In this document: one piece after another, positions 1 through 7,513 of the stretch | Layout of the letters: every line of letters starts with the position of its first letter | Position numbering within the stretch: position 1 is the stretch's first letter | Program-made: the position numbers and the translations under genes | Notes under the pieces: generated by a model | The model's input: only the letters and a program-made list of their open reading frames with translations | What the model was told of the DNA's origin: nothing | The model's database searches: none | Assembly: GCA_937980645.1 (NCBI GenBank) | Contig: CALJPQ010000023.1 | Coordinates: 1 to 64,000 of the forward strand | Length of the DNA: 64,000 nucleotides | Reading direction: 5' to 3' | Source: an uncultured Saprospiraceae bacterium | Lineage (GTDB): Bacteria; Bacteroidota; Bacteroidia; Chitinophagales; Saprospiraceae

Positions 1-943
1 AGTTATAAACCGCTGGCGAGACGTCTGCCCAAGTGTGGGCTACGTGAACGGAGGGGCGCAACCAGAAATGCACCGGAATGCGATAGCGCAAACCAGTGCT
101 CCACAAGCGCAGGCGTTGGTTGGCCACCACATTGTAAAGCGGGTAAGGAGCGGGCGGCTTTCCGAGGATAATCTTGAACGCCTTGGGCGGATTTTCCCGG
201 TAGAATGCTGCAGGTAAGTAATCGGTGTGTTGTACATCGTAAGCCAGCCAGTCGGCGGAGGCAGTGAGCCATAACTGACCGAGAGCGCGGTATTCTACGC
301 CCACGCCAGCGCCTTGCAGCAGGGAGATGCCAGGGCGTGGCTCAGGGGTGCCTACCGTACCTTGCAGGCCTATCCACAAACGGCTTCCGCGGCGGCGCGG
401 AGCAAAAGTTGGATGAGGGATGGGCGGAGGGAGGTATTGCAGCGGTTGCCAATCTCTCGGATGAAGGAAGGGCAGCACCTTGGCCGCGCTTGCTTCGGCG
501 GTAGGCGCATCGTCCACAGTGGGCTCTGCCATGAGTACAACGGGGAGCGGAGTGGCCTTAGAAGGCAGCAAGACGGGAAGAGGGAGAAGTAGGTCGCGCT
601 CAGGCCTAGCAAAGGATCTATCGGGGGGTGCTGAGCGCATTTTTTGGGGCACAACCACAGCTAAAGGCGCCGCTGTCTTTGATAGAGTAGTTTCCATTAA
701 TGCTGCAGCTTCCGCCCACTGGGCAGCTCTTGCCTCACTTTCTCGGTAAAACCAATAGGCCGACCCGCTGGCCATTAAGAAACTCAGCAAGAGGACGCTG
801 GCGGCCACTTGCCAGCGCGCGAGGGCGTGCCGTGCGGCGGCAGCTTCTAAGCGATAAGTCAGCATTCGCCAGTTGGCTTCCCGCCCTGAAAATGCGCTCT
901 CCTCGTTAAGGCGGTCAGCTAGGTACTTGTCTAAATCACGCAT
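1..943 (-). CDS. membrane-anchored partner of the ECF sigma factor, C-terminus cut by window edge
   Basis: The frame is open from ATG at 943 to the window edge (314 codons, no stop), so the gene continues to the left. It begins two bases after the stop of the ECF sigma gene, indicating co-transcription. Residues 1-43 are charged and helical, 44-66 form one membrane segment (ASVLLLSFLMASGSAYWFY), then a proline-rich linker to about residue 165. The remainder has alternating aromatic and hydrophobic residues with glycine turns (for example LWLTASADWLAYD), resembling outer-membrane barrel strands. From position I infer an anti-sigma-like role for the cytosolic N-terminus. No named family is recognised. 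A shorter reading on another frame at 3-272 is a shadow. Confidence 0.75.
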   Translation of the reverse strand, partial: MRDLDKYLADRLNEESAFSGREANWRMLTYRLEAAAARHALARWQVAASVLLLSFLMASGSAYWFYRESEARAAQWAEAAALMETTLSKTAAPLAVVVPQKMRSAPPDRSFARPERDLLLPLPVLLPSKATPLPVVLMAEPTVDDAPTAEASAAKVLPFLHPRDWQPLQYLPPPIPHPTFAPRRRGSRLWIGLQGTVGTPEPRPGISLLQGAGVGVEYRALGQLWLTASADWLAYDVQHTDYLPAAFYRENPPKAFKIILGKPPAPYPLYNVVANQRLRLWSTGLRYRIPVHFWLRPSVHVAHTWADVSPAVYN

Positions 944-945
944 AA

Positions 946-1509
946 CTACTTTTTGAATTCAAAATCGTCAGAAAACAAAGCGCGCAAGTGCTGTCGGGCA
1001 CGTGCTAAGTTTGATTTGGAGGTTCCTGAGCTGATGTTCAACATTTGGGCAATTTCCTCGTGAGAAAAGCCATCGACGACAAAGAGATTAAAGACCGTCC
1101 GATAGGCCGGTGGTAGGCGATCGAGTGCCGCTAAAATCTGCTCGCGCGTAAGGTCTTCTACAACACTGCTTTCTATGACAAGCGCTTGCTGCTCGTAGTG
1201 TGTACTGCTTTCGTGTGTTTTGAGGGTGCCGCGCAAGCGGTCAATAGCGGTGTTGATGACGATGCGGCGCAGCCAAAAGCGAAAGGGTAGGCTTTCTTCG
1301 TATAAATCAATCTTAGTAAAGACCTTAAAAAAAGCATCGTTGACCACTTCCTCTGCCGTTTCAGTATTGCTCACATAGCGCCGAGCGATGCTCATGGCAT
1401 AGTTGTAAAAAATTTGGAACAGCTGATGTTGAGCGCTCTGCTTGCGCTGCCTACATTGGCGAAGCAGATCGCCTATCTTGTTTTCGTCGTCTTTGTATTT
1501 ATCTATCAT
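946..1509 (-). CDS. RNA polymerase sigma factor, ECF subfamily (sigma-70 family)
   Basis: A 187-residue ECF sigma factor that directs RNA polymerase to a specific promoter set. Region 2 is visible around residues 35-95 (ARRYVSNTETAEEVVNDAFF, then FRFWLRRIVINTAIDRLR, which binds the -10 region). Region 4 is at about 130-180, with LPPAYRTVFNLFVVDGFSHE and a helix-turn-helix (EEIAQMLNISSGTSKSNLAR). The frame is open upstream to 1683, but the ATG at 1509 gives the normal family length and the upstream residues resemble nothing in the family. The next gene starts two bases after the stop and encodes a single-pass membrane protein, the usual sigma/anti-sigma arrangement in Bacteroidota. Its target genes cannot be read from the window. 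Confidence 0.92.
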   Translation of the reverse strand: MIDKYKDDENKIGDLLRQCRQRKQSAQHQLFQIFYNYAMSIARRYVSNTETAEEVVNDAFFKVFTKIDLYEESLPFRFWLRRIVINTAIDRLRGTLKTHESSTHYEQQALVIESSVVEDLTREQILAALDRLPPAYRTVFNLFVVDGFSHEEIAQMLNISSGTSKSNLARARQHLRALFSDDFEFKK

Positions 1510-1824
1510 TACGCCTGGATAGGTCACAACGTTGCGCGGCGTGTGGCGCCTTGGTGCGCAAGTCCCCACAAGGATAGAGCATCCTAAACATTTGACAATG
1601 GCACCAGCGAGGTTATTGTGAATGAAAAAGGTTTGAGCGAGAGGTCTTGCCTTGCCTAAGTTTTTGAACCAACAGTAAGCCACAAGTAAGCTATGTTGGG
1701 TCTTGGTAAAGCCAGCTGAGACGCGAGAATATGGCGGCGTGCCGATGAAATCAGTACTTTTTTATTGATAGGGCTGCACTCGCCTTAGTTTTGCCGCCTA
1801 AAGCCGTATTTGGCACAAGTAGCC
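1510..1824. other. 315-bp divergent intergenic region (ECF sigma / RND pump)
   Basis: There is no convincing gene here. The sigma-factor frame stays open upstream to 1683 on the minus strand, but the extra residues look like chance translation. The right end carries the promoter of the RND pump (see 1765-1793). I see no clear terminator, repeat or RNA. Confidence 0.5.
1765..1793 (+). promoter_or_regulatory. Bacteroidota-type promoter of the RND pump gene
   Basis: A TTG at 1765-1767 (-33 element) is followed after 18 bp by TAGTTTTG at 1786-1793 (-7 element, consensus TAnnTTTG), then GCCGCC. The element lies 31 bp before the ATG at 1825. This is the only promoter in the window where I see both elements at good spacing. 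Confidence 0.65.
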
Positions 1825-4800
1825 ATGAATCTGACCGCCCTTTCCATACGTCGTCCCTCGTTGGTGATCGTCGTATTTGCCGTGCTAATGTTTATGGGCA
1901 TTGCTAGTTATCTGAGCCTGCCCATAGAGATGGTGCCCAAGTTCGATCCACCTGTTATTACTTTGATGGCTGTTTACCCTGGAGCCTCGCCAGCGGAGGT
2001 GGAAAATGCTGTAGCGCGCCCTTTAGAAGACGTAGTTGCTTCGTTAGAAGGCGTACAGCTCATTCAAATAGGCTCAAATGAAGGCGTATGCTTCATTGCG
2101 CTGGAGCTGAGTCAGGAGACGGATTTAGACTGGGCGGTGCAGGAATTGCAGCGCAGGCTCAATCAGATTTTGCCCAATCTTCCGCGGGAGGTGCGTCCGC
2201 CAGTTGTCAACAAGTTTGCGCTTTCGGAGCTGCCCGTCATGCGCATTGCGGTGCGCTCTCATTTGGCCGGAGCGGAGTTTTACGATATGGTGAAGAACCG
2301 ATTACTACCGGAGTTGACGCAAGTGCGTGGAGTGGCCCAAATCAGCATCTTGGGCGGCGAGATGCGCGAAGTGCGGGTGAACGTCAGCCGCTCGCGGCTG
2401 GAGCAATATGGGTTGTCGTTGCTTCAGGTGGCGCAAGTTATTCAGGCCTCGAACTTAGAGTTTCCTACGGGTAAAGTGGTCAGCGGCGATACACAGGTGC
2501 GCATTCGACTGGCGGGCAAGATCAGCACGCTAGAGGAGCTGCGCCGCTTGGTGGTAGGGCGTTCGCGCCAAGGCGGTTTAATCTATTTGTCCGACATCGC
2601 CGACGTGCAAGACGGCACACGCGAACCAGAAGCTTTTAGCCGAGTCAACGGCGAACCTACCTTGGCTTTGGAGGTGCGCAAACAGGGCGATGCCAATGCC
2701 GTAGAGATGAGCCGTCTACTATTGAAAAAGATGGCGCAATTGGAACAAAGCTACCAACGAGAAGGACTGCGGTTTGAAGTTGTCTCTAACGCAACGGTGT
2801 TCATCCGCCAGGCGACAGACGCCGTCATCCACGATCTGCTTATGGCCGTAGTGTTGGTGGCGTTAGTCATGCTGTTGTTCTTGCACAGCTTGCGCAATGC
2901 GGCCATTGTATTGGTGTCCATTCCGACTTCCATCATCAGCACGTTTGTGATGATGAAGCTAGCGGGCTATTCGCTCAACATGATGTCACTGCTGGGCTTG
3001 TCGCTGTCTATCGGCATTTTGGTTGACGATGCTATTGTGGTCATTGAGAACATTTATCGCCACTTGGAGATGGGCAAGAACCGCGTGCAGGCGGCTTACG
3101 ATGGACGACAAGAGATCGGTTTTACGGCCATCAGCATTACCCTGGTGGACGTGGTAGTTTTTTTGCCCATCATTTTTACGACGGGACTTGTACCCAACCT
3201 ACTGCGCCAATTTTGCATGACAGTGTTGGTCGCCACACTGATGTCGTTGTTGGTCTCGTTCACATTAGTGCCTTGGTTGGCCTCGCGCGTGGGCAAGTTG
3301 CACCGCTTTGAGGGGCGAAATTGGGCTGGGCGTTTGGTGCTGCACTTCGAGGCTTTTTTAGATCGCTTAGCCAATGCGTTTGTATTGGCGCTGCGTTGGG
3401 CGTTGCGCAGCTGGAAAACGAAGGCAAGTGTGCTGTTACTCATGGGGCTTTTAGGCGCTGGCGCTGGCTGGTTGGTAACGTCGGGATTTATAGGCAATGC
3501 TTTTATCGAGTCGGGAGAACGCGGGGAATTCCTCATTGAGATAGAACTGCCCAAAACAGCCTCGCTGGCTCAGACGGATGCTGTAATGCGGCAGGTAGAG
3601 GAGTGGCTGCGCCAGCAGAAGCACGTAGAGCGACTATTCTCTACAGTGGGTACCTCTACCAAGTCTTTTGGCCTCAACGCGCCGTACATAGGGGAAATCT
3701 TGGTTCAGTTGGCGCCCTATCCACATCCACGTGCCATCTCGACGGATGTATTTGCACGACGGACGAAGCTGAAGCTAGAGGAAACCGTTGCCGGCGCAAA
3801 AATCCGCGCCAATCCCATTGACATTTTGGGCCTATCGTTTGCGCCTATAGAAGTGCGCCTCAATGGCCCTGACTTAGACAGCTTGTTGGCTATGTCTGAG
3901 GAGGTGATGCGCGTCATGGCAAGTGTGCCTGGATGCGTAGAAATAACGCCCAGCGTAGAGACGGGCAACCCAGAGGTGCAGGTCGTGGTCAACCGTCAGC
4001 GCATGGCTGAATACGGGCTGACAATGGCCCAACTGGGCCTAACCCTTCAGACCGCTTTTAGCGGCAACACCGATGCCCGCTTTCGCGACGGAACCAACGA
4101 ATACCCCATACGCATAGCCTTAGATGCCTTTGACCGGCGCAGTGCCGAAGACATCCGCAACCTGACGATTGTCAATCCCCTGGGGGTGCCCGTGGCTATT
4201 CGCCAATTTGCTGAGGTGCGCGAGGGCTTTGGGCCGACGCGCCTAGAGCGCCGCGACCGCCTACCCTCGGTGCAGTTCTCAGCATCCGTCATTGGTCGGC
4301 CCACTGGCACAGTAGCCCGCGAAGTGAAGGCGAAAGTGATGGCCCTGCGACCACCTGCCGGGGCGCACTATCAGTTCGGCGGCGAACTGCGGCGGCAAGA
4401 GGAAAGCATTGGCTCTATAGGCTTCGCTTTGTGGGCCTCTTTGGTCCTGGTGTACCTAGTCATGGTGGCCCTCTACGACAACTGGATGTATCCCTTCGTA
4501 GTCTTGCTTTCTATTCCGCTGTCGGTCATCGGTGCTTTTTTAGCCATGGCGCTGGCCCAGCAAAATCTCAGCGTATTCACCGGGTTAGGGCTGCTGATGC
4601 TGGTTGGCTTGGTCGGCAAAAACGCCATTTTGGTCGTAGACTTTGCCAACCACCTCAAACAGCGCGGCATGGGCCTCACGCAAGCCCTCTTGCAGGCCAC
4701 CAAACTGCGCTTCCGGCCCGTACTCATGACAAACATCTCTATGATCATCGGCTTGTTGCCGCTGGCCCTGTCCACCAGCGCTGGCTCGGCCTGGAAAGTC

Positions 4801-4944
4801 GGCCTGGCTTGGGCCATTATCGGCGGTCTAAGTTCTTCGATGTTCCTGTCGCTCATCTTCGTGCCCGTAGTGTACGCCTTCTTCGATACCCTATTGACCC
4901 AGCTGGGCTTAGATAAAAAAGAAACCATCGAATTCGTCGAATAG
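1825..4944 (+). CDS. RND-family efflux transporter permease (AcrB/MexB-like)
   Basis: An inner-membrane proton-driven pump of the hydrophobe/amphiphile efflux group, 1039 residues, the normal family length. TM1 is at about residues 11-33. The TM4 signature GILVDDAIVVIENIY has the paired aspartates of the proton relay, and the second half has GLVGKNAILVVDFAN with the relay lysine. Two large periplasmic loops (roughly 40-330 and 560-860) would form the porter domain. The ATG at 1825 is preferred over a TTG at 1810 in the same frame, because a promoter sits 31 bp upstream and the MNLTALSIRRPSL start is typical. RND pumps normally work with a periplasmic adaptor and a TolC-like channel, neither of which is adjacent. 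Substrate unknown. Confidence 0.93.
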   Translation: MNLTALSIRRPSLVIVVFAVLMFMGIASYLSLPIEMVPKFDPPVITLMAVYPGASPAEVENAVARPLEDVVASLEGVQLIQIGSNEGVCFIALELSQETDLDWAVQELQRRLNQILPNLPREVRPPVVNKFALSELPVMRIAVRSHLAGAEFYDMVKNRLLPELTQVRGVAQISILGGEMREVRVNVSRSRLEQYGLSLLQVAQVIQASNLEFPTGKVVSGDTQVRIRLAGKISTLEELRRLVVGRSRQGGLIYLSDIADVQDGTREPEAFSRVNGEPTLALEVRKQGDANAVEMSRLLLKKMAQLEQSYQREGLRFEVVSNATVFIRQATDAVIHDLLMAVVLVALVMLLFLHSLRNAAIVLVSIPTSIISTFVMMKLAGYSLNMMSLLGLSLSIGILVDDAIVVIENIYRHLEMGKNRVQAAYDGRQEIGFTAISITLVDVVVFLPIIFTTGLVPNLLRQFCMTVLVATLMSLLVSFTLVPWLASRVGKLHRFEGRNWAGRLVLHFEAFLDRLANAFVLALRWALRSWKTKASVLLLMGLLGAGAGWLVTSGFIGNAFIESGERGEFLIEIELPKTASLAQTDAVMRQVEEWLRQQKHVERLFSTVGTSTKSFGLNAPYIGEILVQLAPYPHPRAISTDVFARRTKLKLEETVAGAKIRANPIDILGLSFAPIEVRLNGPDLDSLLAMSEEVMRVMASVPGCVEITPSVETGNPEVQVVVNRQRMAEYGLTMAQLGLTLQTAFSGNTDARFRDGTNEYPIRIALDAFDRRSAEDIRNLTIVNPLGVPVAIRQFAEVREGFGPTRLERRDRLPSVQFSASVIGRPTGTVAREVKAKVMALRPPAGAHYQFGGELRRQEESIGSIGFALWASLVLVYLVMVALYDNWMYPFVVLLSIPLSVIGAFLAMALAQQNLSVFTGLGLLMLVGLVGKNAILVVDFANHLKQRGMGLTQALLQATKLRFRPVLMTNISMIIGLLPLALSTSAGSAWKVGLAWAIIGGLSSSMFLSLIFVPVVYAFFDTLLTQLGLDKKETIEFVE

Positions 4945-5000
4945 TCCGGCGCCCTCGCGCATAGCCTACACAACAACATTTTTTTCAACAGAACTTGGCC

Positions 5001-5684
5001 ATGAAAACCGCTCTCCTCCTTGGCGCTACGGGTCTGGTAGGCCAGCACTTGCTCCAGCGACTGCTCGACGACCCGCACTACGACACTGTAGTAACCTTGA
5101 CGCGTCGCCCGCTGAGCATAGAACACCCACGGCTGCGTTCCATCGTGTTCGACTTCGAGCACCCCGATCCGCAAATCGTGCGCGCCGATGACCTTTACTG
5201 CGCCTTGGGCACAACGCTGCGCAAGGCCGGCTCGAAAGCTGCTCAATACCGCGTGGACGTGGAGTATCCGCTAACCCTTGGGCACATTGCACGCACCAAC
5301 GGCGTGCGGCAATACCTTCTGGTCTCGTCGGTGGGAGCCAACACCCGCTCACCTTCATTCTACCTGCGCATGAAAGGCGAACTGGAACAGCAATTGGCGG
5401 CTTTGGGCTTTGAGACCTTCATCTCTGCCCGACCATCCCTGCTCCTGGGCGAACGCGCCGAATTTCGCCCAGGCGAACGCATGGGCATCGCACTGGAACG
5501 ACTCTTCCGCCCCCTCATCCCACCGCGATACCGAGGCATTCATGCCGACCAGGTAGCGGCAGCACTCATCGCCTTAGCCCACGCCGGCCTGCGTGGGACG
5601 CATTTTGTGGAGTCGGAGCAGCTAAGGCAGGGCAATGCTTCGTCTCCTCCTAGGGGATTCTCTTATTTTTTTCCGAAGCTGTAG
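5001..5684 (+). CDS. NAD(P)-binding Rossmann-fold protein (TIP30/HTATIP2-like)
   Basis: A 227-residue short-chain dehydrogenase-like protein. The N-terminus has the dinucleotide-binding glycine motif LLGATGLVGQHLLQRL (residues 6-21). A conserved YLLVSSVGAN stretch precedes YLRMKGELE, which supplies a YxxxK pair as in the TIP30 branch of atypical SDRs. The ATG at 5001 is preferred to the TTG at 4995. The gene follows the RND pump by 56 bp and may be co-transcribed. Its last 35 bp overlap the end of the convergent membrane-protein gene, so the final residues (about 12, rich in Ser/Pro/Phe) may be a lineage-specific extension. Substrate unknown. Confidence 0.8.
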   Translation: MKTALLLGATGLVGQHLLQRLLDDPHYDTVVTLTRRPLSIEHPRLRSIVFDFEHPDPQIVRADDLYCALGTTLRKAGSKAAQYRVDVEYPLTLGHIARTNGVRQYLLVSSVGANTRSPSFYLRMKGELEQQLAALGFETFISARPSLLLGERAEFRPGERMGIALERLFRPLIPPRYRGIHADQVAAALIALAHAGLRGTHFVESEQLRQGNASSPPRGFSYFFPKL

Positions 5685-6459
5685 GAAGTTCTCGCTTTTC
5701 TAAGATAATCTTTAATAGATATACTAAAAGAAAAATATCGCCCACTGTACCTCCTATTGCTAAGAGGATCGCCAGCAATTCTGCGCCATTGCACGCTAGC
5801 ATGCAGGAGAGTACAGCAATTCCACAGAGAATGGCCCCAAAGAGGGCTATTGCGAGCAAGGCGAGTAGAATTCTAAACACCACCTCATCCGATGAATCTT
5901 TGTGGCCGTTAGCGACGCTGGCCAGAACCTGCTCTACCCTATTGGCTGCTTTAGCGACCAGCTTACACTTAAAGTTATTCCATTTTTGCTTGATCGTGGG
6001 TGTTTTTGCTGTTCTCTCGTCAGATCTTATGTCCTTGAGCGTAGCCGGGTTTTCGCCTTTAGGCAACATTCCAAGCACAATAGGACCTGTTGATGTTACG
6101 GAGGGAGTGTCGTTCTGAGTAATTGTTGAAAGCAGATGCGCCGAGGTACGGTTGCCGAGCAGAAACCAAAGGGTCGTACATATCACGACCAGGGCAAAAT
6201 CTGCCGCCTTACGGCGATAGTAGAAGGCTTCACGGCCTAAGCGATTCTTTAGCGCCCTGGATGGATACACCCACGCAACTAACAGTAGCAATACACCTAG
6301 GAACCATCCCATCGGATTGGCAGGTAGGGTGTAGCCCATCATCGCTGCCGCTACGCCACCATGAAACGCTAAAAAGCCTACCAGTGCTTTCAGTAAAATG
6401 AAAAGACCTATAGCCAGTAACCGGTGGCTTTTGGCCCACAAAATGACAGTTCTAACCAT
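5650..6459 (-). CDS. multi-pass membrane protein of unknown function
   Basis: A 269-residue protein that I do not recognise. Hydrophobic segments lie near residues 11-35, 48-66, 86-103, 190-220 and 230-250. Between them is a soluble loop (about 105-185) rich in Thr, Lys and Asn, and the C-terminus is charged (EKRELPTASEKNKRIP). The DNA is visibly richer in A/T than the surrounding genes, and the neighbouring intergenic DNA to 6760 shares this, which may indicate separate acquisition. The 3' end overlaps the convergent Rossmann-fold gene by 35 bp. A weak promoter-like TAAATTTC lies just upstream of the ATG on the minus strand. Confidence 0.6.
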   Translation of the reverse strand: MVRTVILWAKSHRLLAIGLFILLKALVGFLAFHGGVAAAMMGYTLPANPMGWFLGVLLLLVAWVYPSRALKNRLGREAFYYRRKAADFALVVICTTLWFLLGNRTSAHLLSTITQNDTPSVTSTGPIVLGMLPKGENPATLKDIRSDERTAKTPTIKQKWNNFKCKLVAKAANRVEQVLASVANGHKDSSDEVVFRILLALLAIALFGAILCGIAVLSCMLACNGAELLAILLAIGGTVGDIFLLVYLLKIILEKRELPTASEKNKRIP

Positions 6460-6758
6460 TTTTCTGAAATTTAGACAAAAAGGAAGACAAGAAGAGAAAT
6501 AATAAATCCTTAGAGTATTTGGCTTGAACCTTAAATACCAAAATAAACAATGACGTTATGGCAGGTATCTTGCAGGAGGCGAGGAAAGATTCTTTAAAGA
6601 AAAAACTCTACGCCCGTCCAAAGCAAATGCTGTCAAAGGCCTCCCTGGTGCGATAAGCATGCCCTACCGGCTTGTTTCGATGCTGGTATCGCTCTTCAGA
6701 ATATGTTAAAGTACTATGCACCAGAGGGTTCCCATTGCTCTGTCTTTACCTTTGCTTC

Positions 6759-7430
6759 ATGCCTCACATATTCTACAGCCGCCTGGTTATCCTGGCTTGT
6801 GTTCTGTCGTTAACAGTCGTCTGCCGACTCCTTACCCCGCCTGCACCAGGCCAGGCCGACTTGCTGGCCTTTTTCGCTCCTCTGGCCATCTCCGATACGC
6901 TGCGCGTAGAGGTGCCAGACGACAACGAGCCTGACCCTGCCGGAGACTCCATACCGACGGCCCTGTTTTTCCGCCTGTTGGATACTGCTTTGTTGCAGGA
7001 GATAACATACATAGCCGAGCCTGACGGGGTTGACCGCATCCAGGGTCTGCGGCGCTTTGCGCTGAGTGCGGACGTGGAGGCCTGCGTGGTGTATATTCGT
7101 CAGTTCTGGTTCAAGCACGTTTCCCTGTTGCTGTACGATCGGCGCCGACAGGCATTCACCGGGCGGTACACGCTGGCTGAATGGTACGGAGGAGAAGGCG
7201 GACAGGTGCTGACCGGCAGCTGGCTGTTGGACTACGACGGCGATGGCGACCGAGACATCGTGCGACGGGTCATCCAGCATTCCATCCTGCTGGACAACAA
7301 CCAGAGGGTGCAACAAGTAACGGATGAGTCCGCCGAGGTGCTGCTCTGGCACGACGGGCACTTCGAGGCGCAGCCAGTGCCCGACACGGCAGCGTTGGTC
7401 AGACGGTTCCCTATTCGCTCCTACTGGTAG
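6759..7430 (+). CDS. exported protein of unknown function with an acidic DxDGDGD loop
   Basis: A 223-residue protein with an N-terminal hydrophobic segment (residues about 6-24, SRLVILACVLSLTVVC) serving as signal peptide or anchor. The mature part is acidic. Near residue 180 it has LLDYDGDGDRDIVRRV, a calcium-loop-like DxDGDGD as found in FG-GAP/VCBS and dockerin-like loops. I recognise no family. The frame is open upstream to 6672, but the ATG at 6759 places the hydrophobic segment at the N-terminus. A TACCTTTG element at 6747-6754 lies only 4 bp before this ATG, so either the transcript is nearly leaderless or that match is coincidental. Confidence 0.6.
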   Translation: MPHIFYSRLVILACVLSLTVVCRLLTPPAPGQADLLAFFAPLAISDTLRVEVPDDNEPDPAGDSIPTALFFRLLDTALLQEITYIAEPDGVDRIQGLRRFALSADVEACVVYIRQFWFKHVSLLLYDRRRQAFTGRYTLAEWYGGEGGQVLTGSWLLDYDGDGDRDIVRRVIQHSILLDNNQRVQQVTDESAEVLLWHDGHFEAQPVPDTAALVRRFPIRSYW

Positions 7431-7479
7431 GCAATAGTTCGGTTCAGATTAGTGCGTGCGGTAATCGCCCCTAATTGCT

Positions 7480-7487
7480 TATGTTTG
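7480..7487 (+). promoter_or_regulatory. -7 promoter element TATGTTTG, followed by CCGCC
   Basis: This matches TAnnTTTG and continues with CCGCC, as at several other genes here. It overlaps an in-frame ATG at 7481, so translation from there is unlikely and the start at 7514, 26 bp downstream, is favoured. No clear -33 TTG is seen. Confidence 0.5.
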
Positions 7488-7513
7488 CCGCCTACTTGTT
7501 TGTTTCAGCGCTT

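Noticed and set aside
1510..1683. N-terminal extension of the ECF sigma factor (58 residues more)
   Set aside because: The added residues do not fit the family, while the ATG at 1509 gives the normal length.
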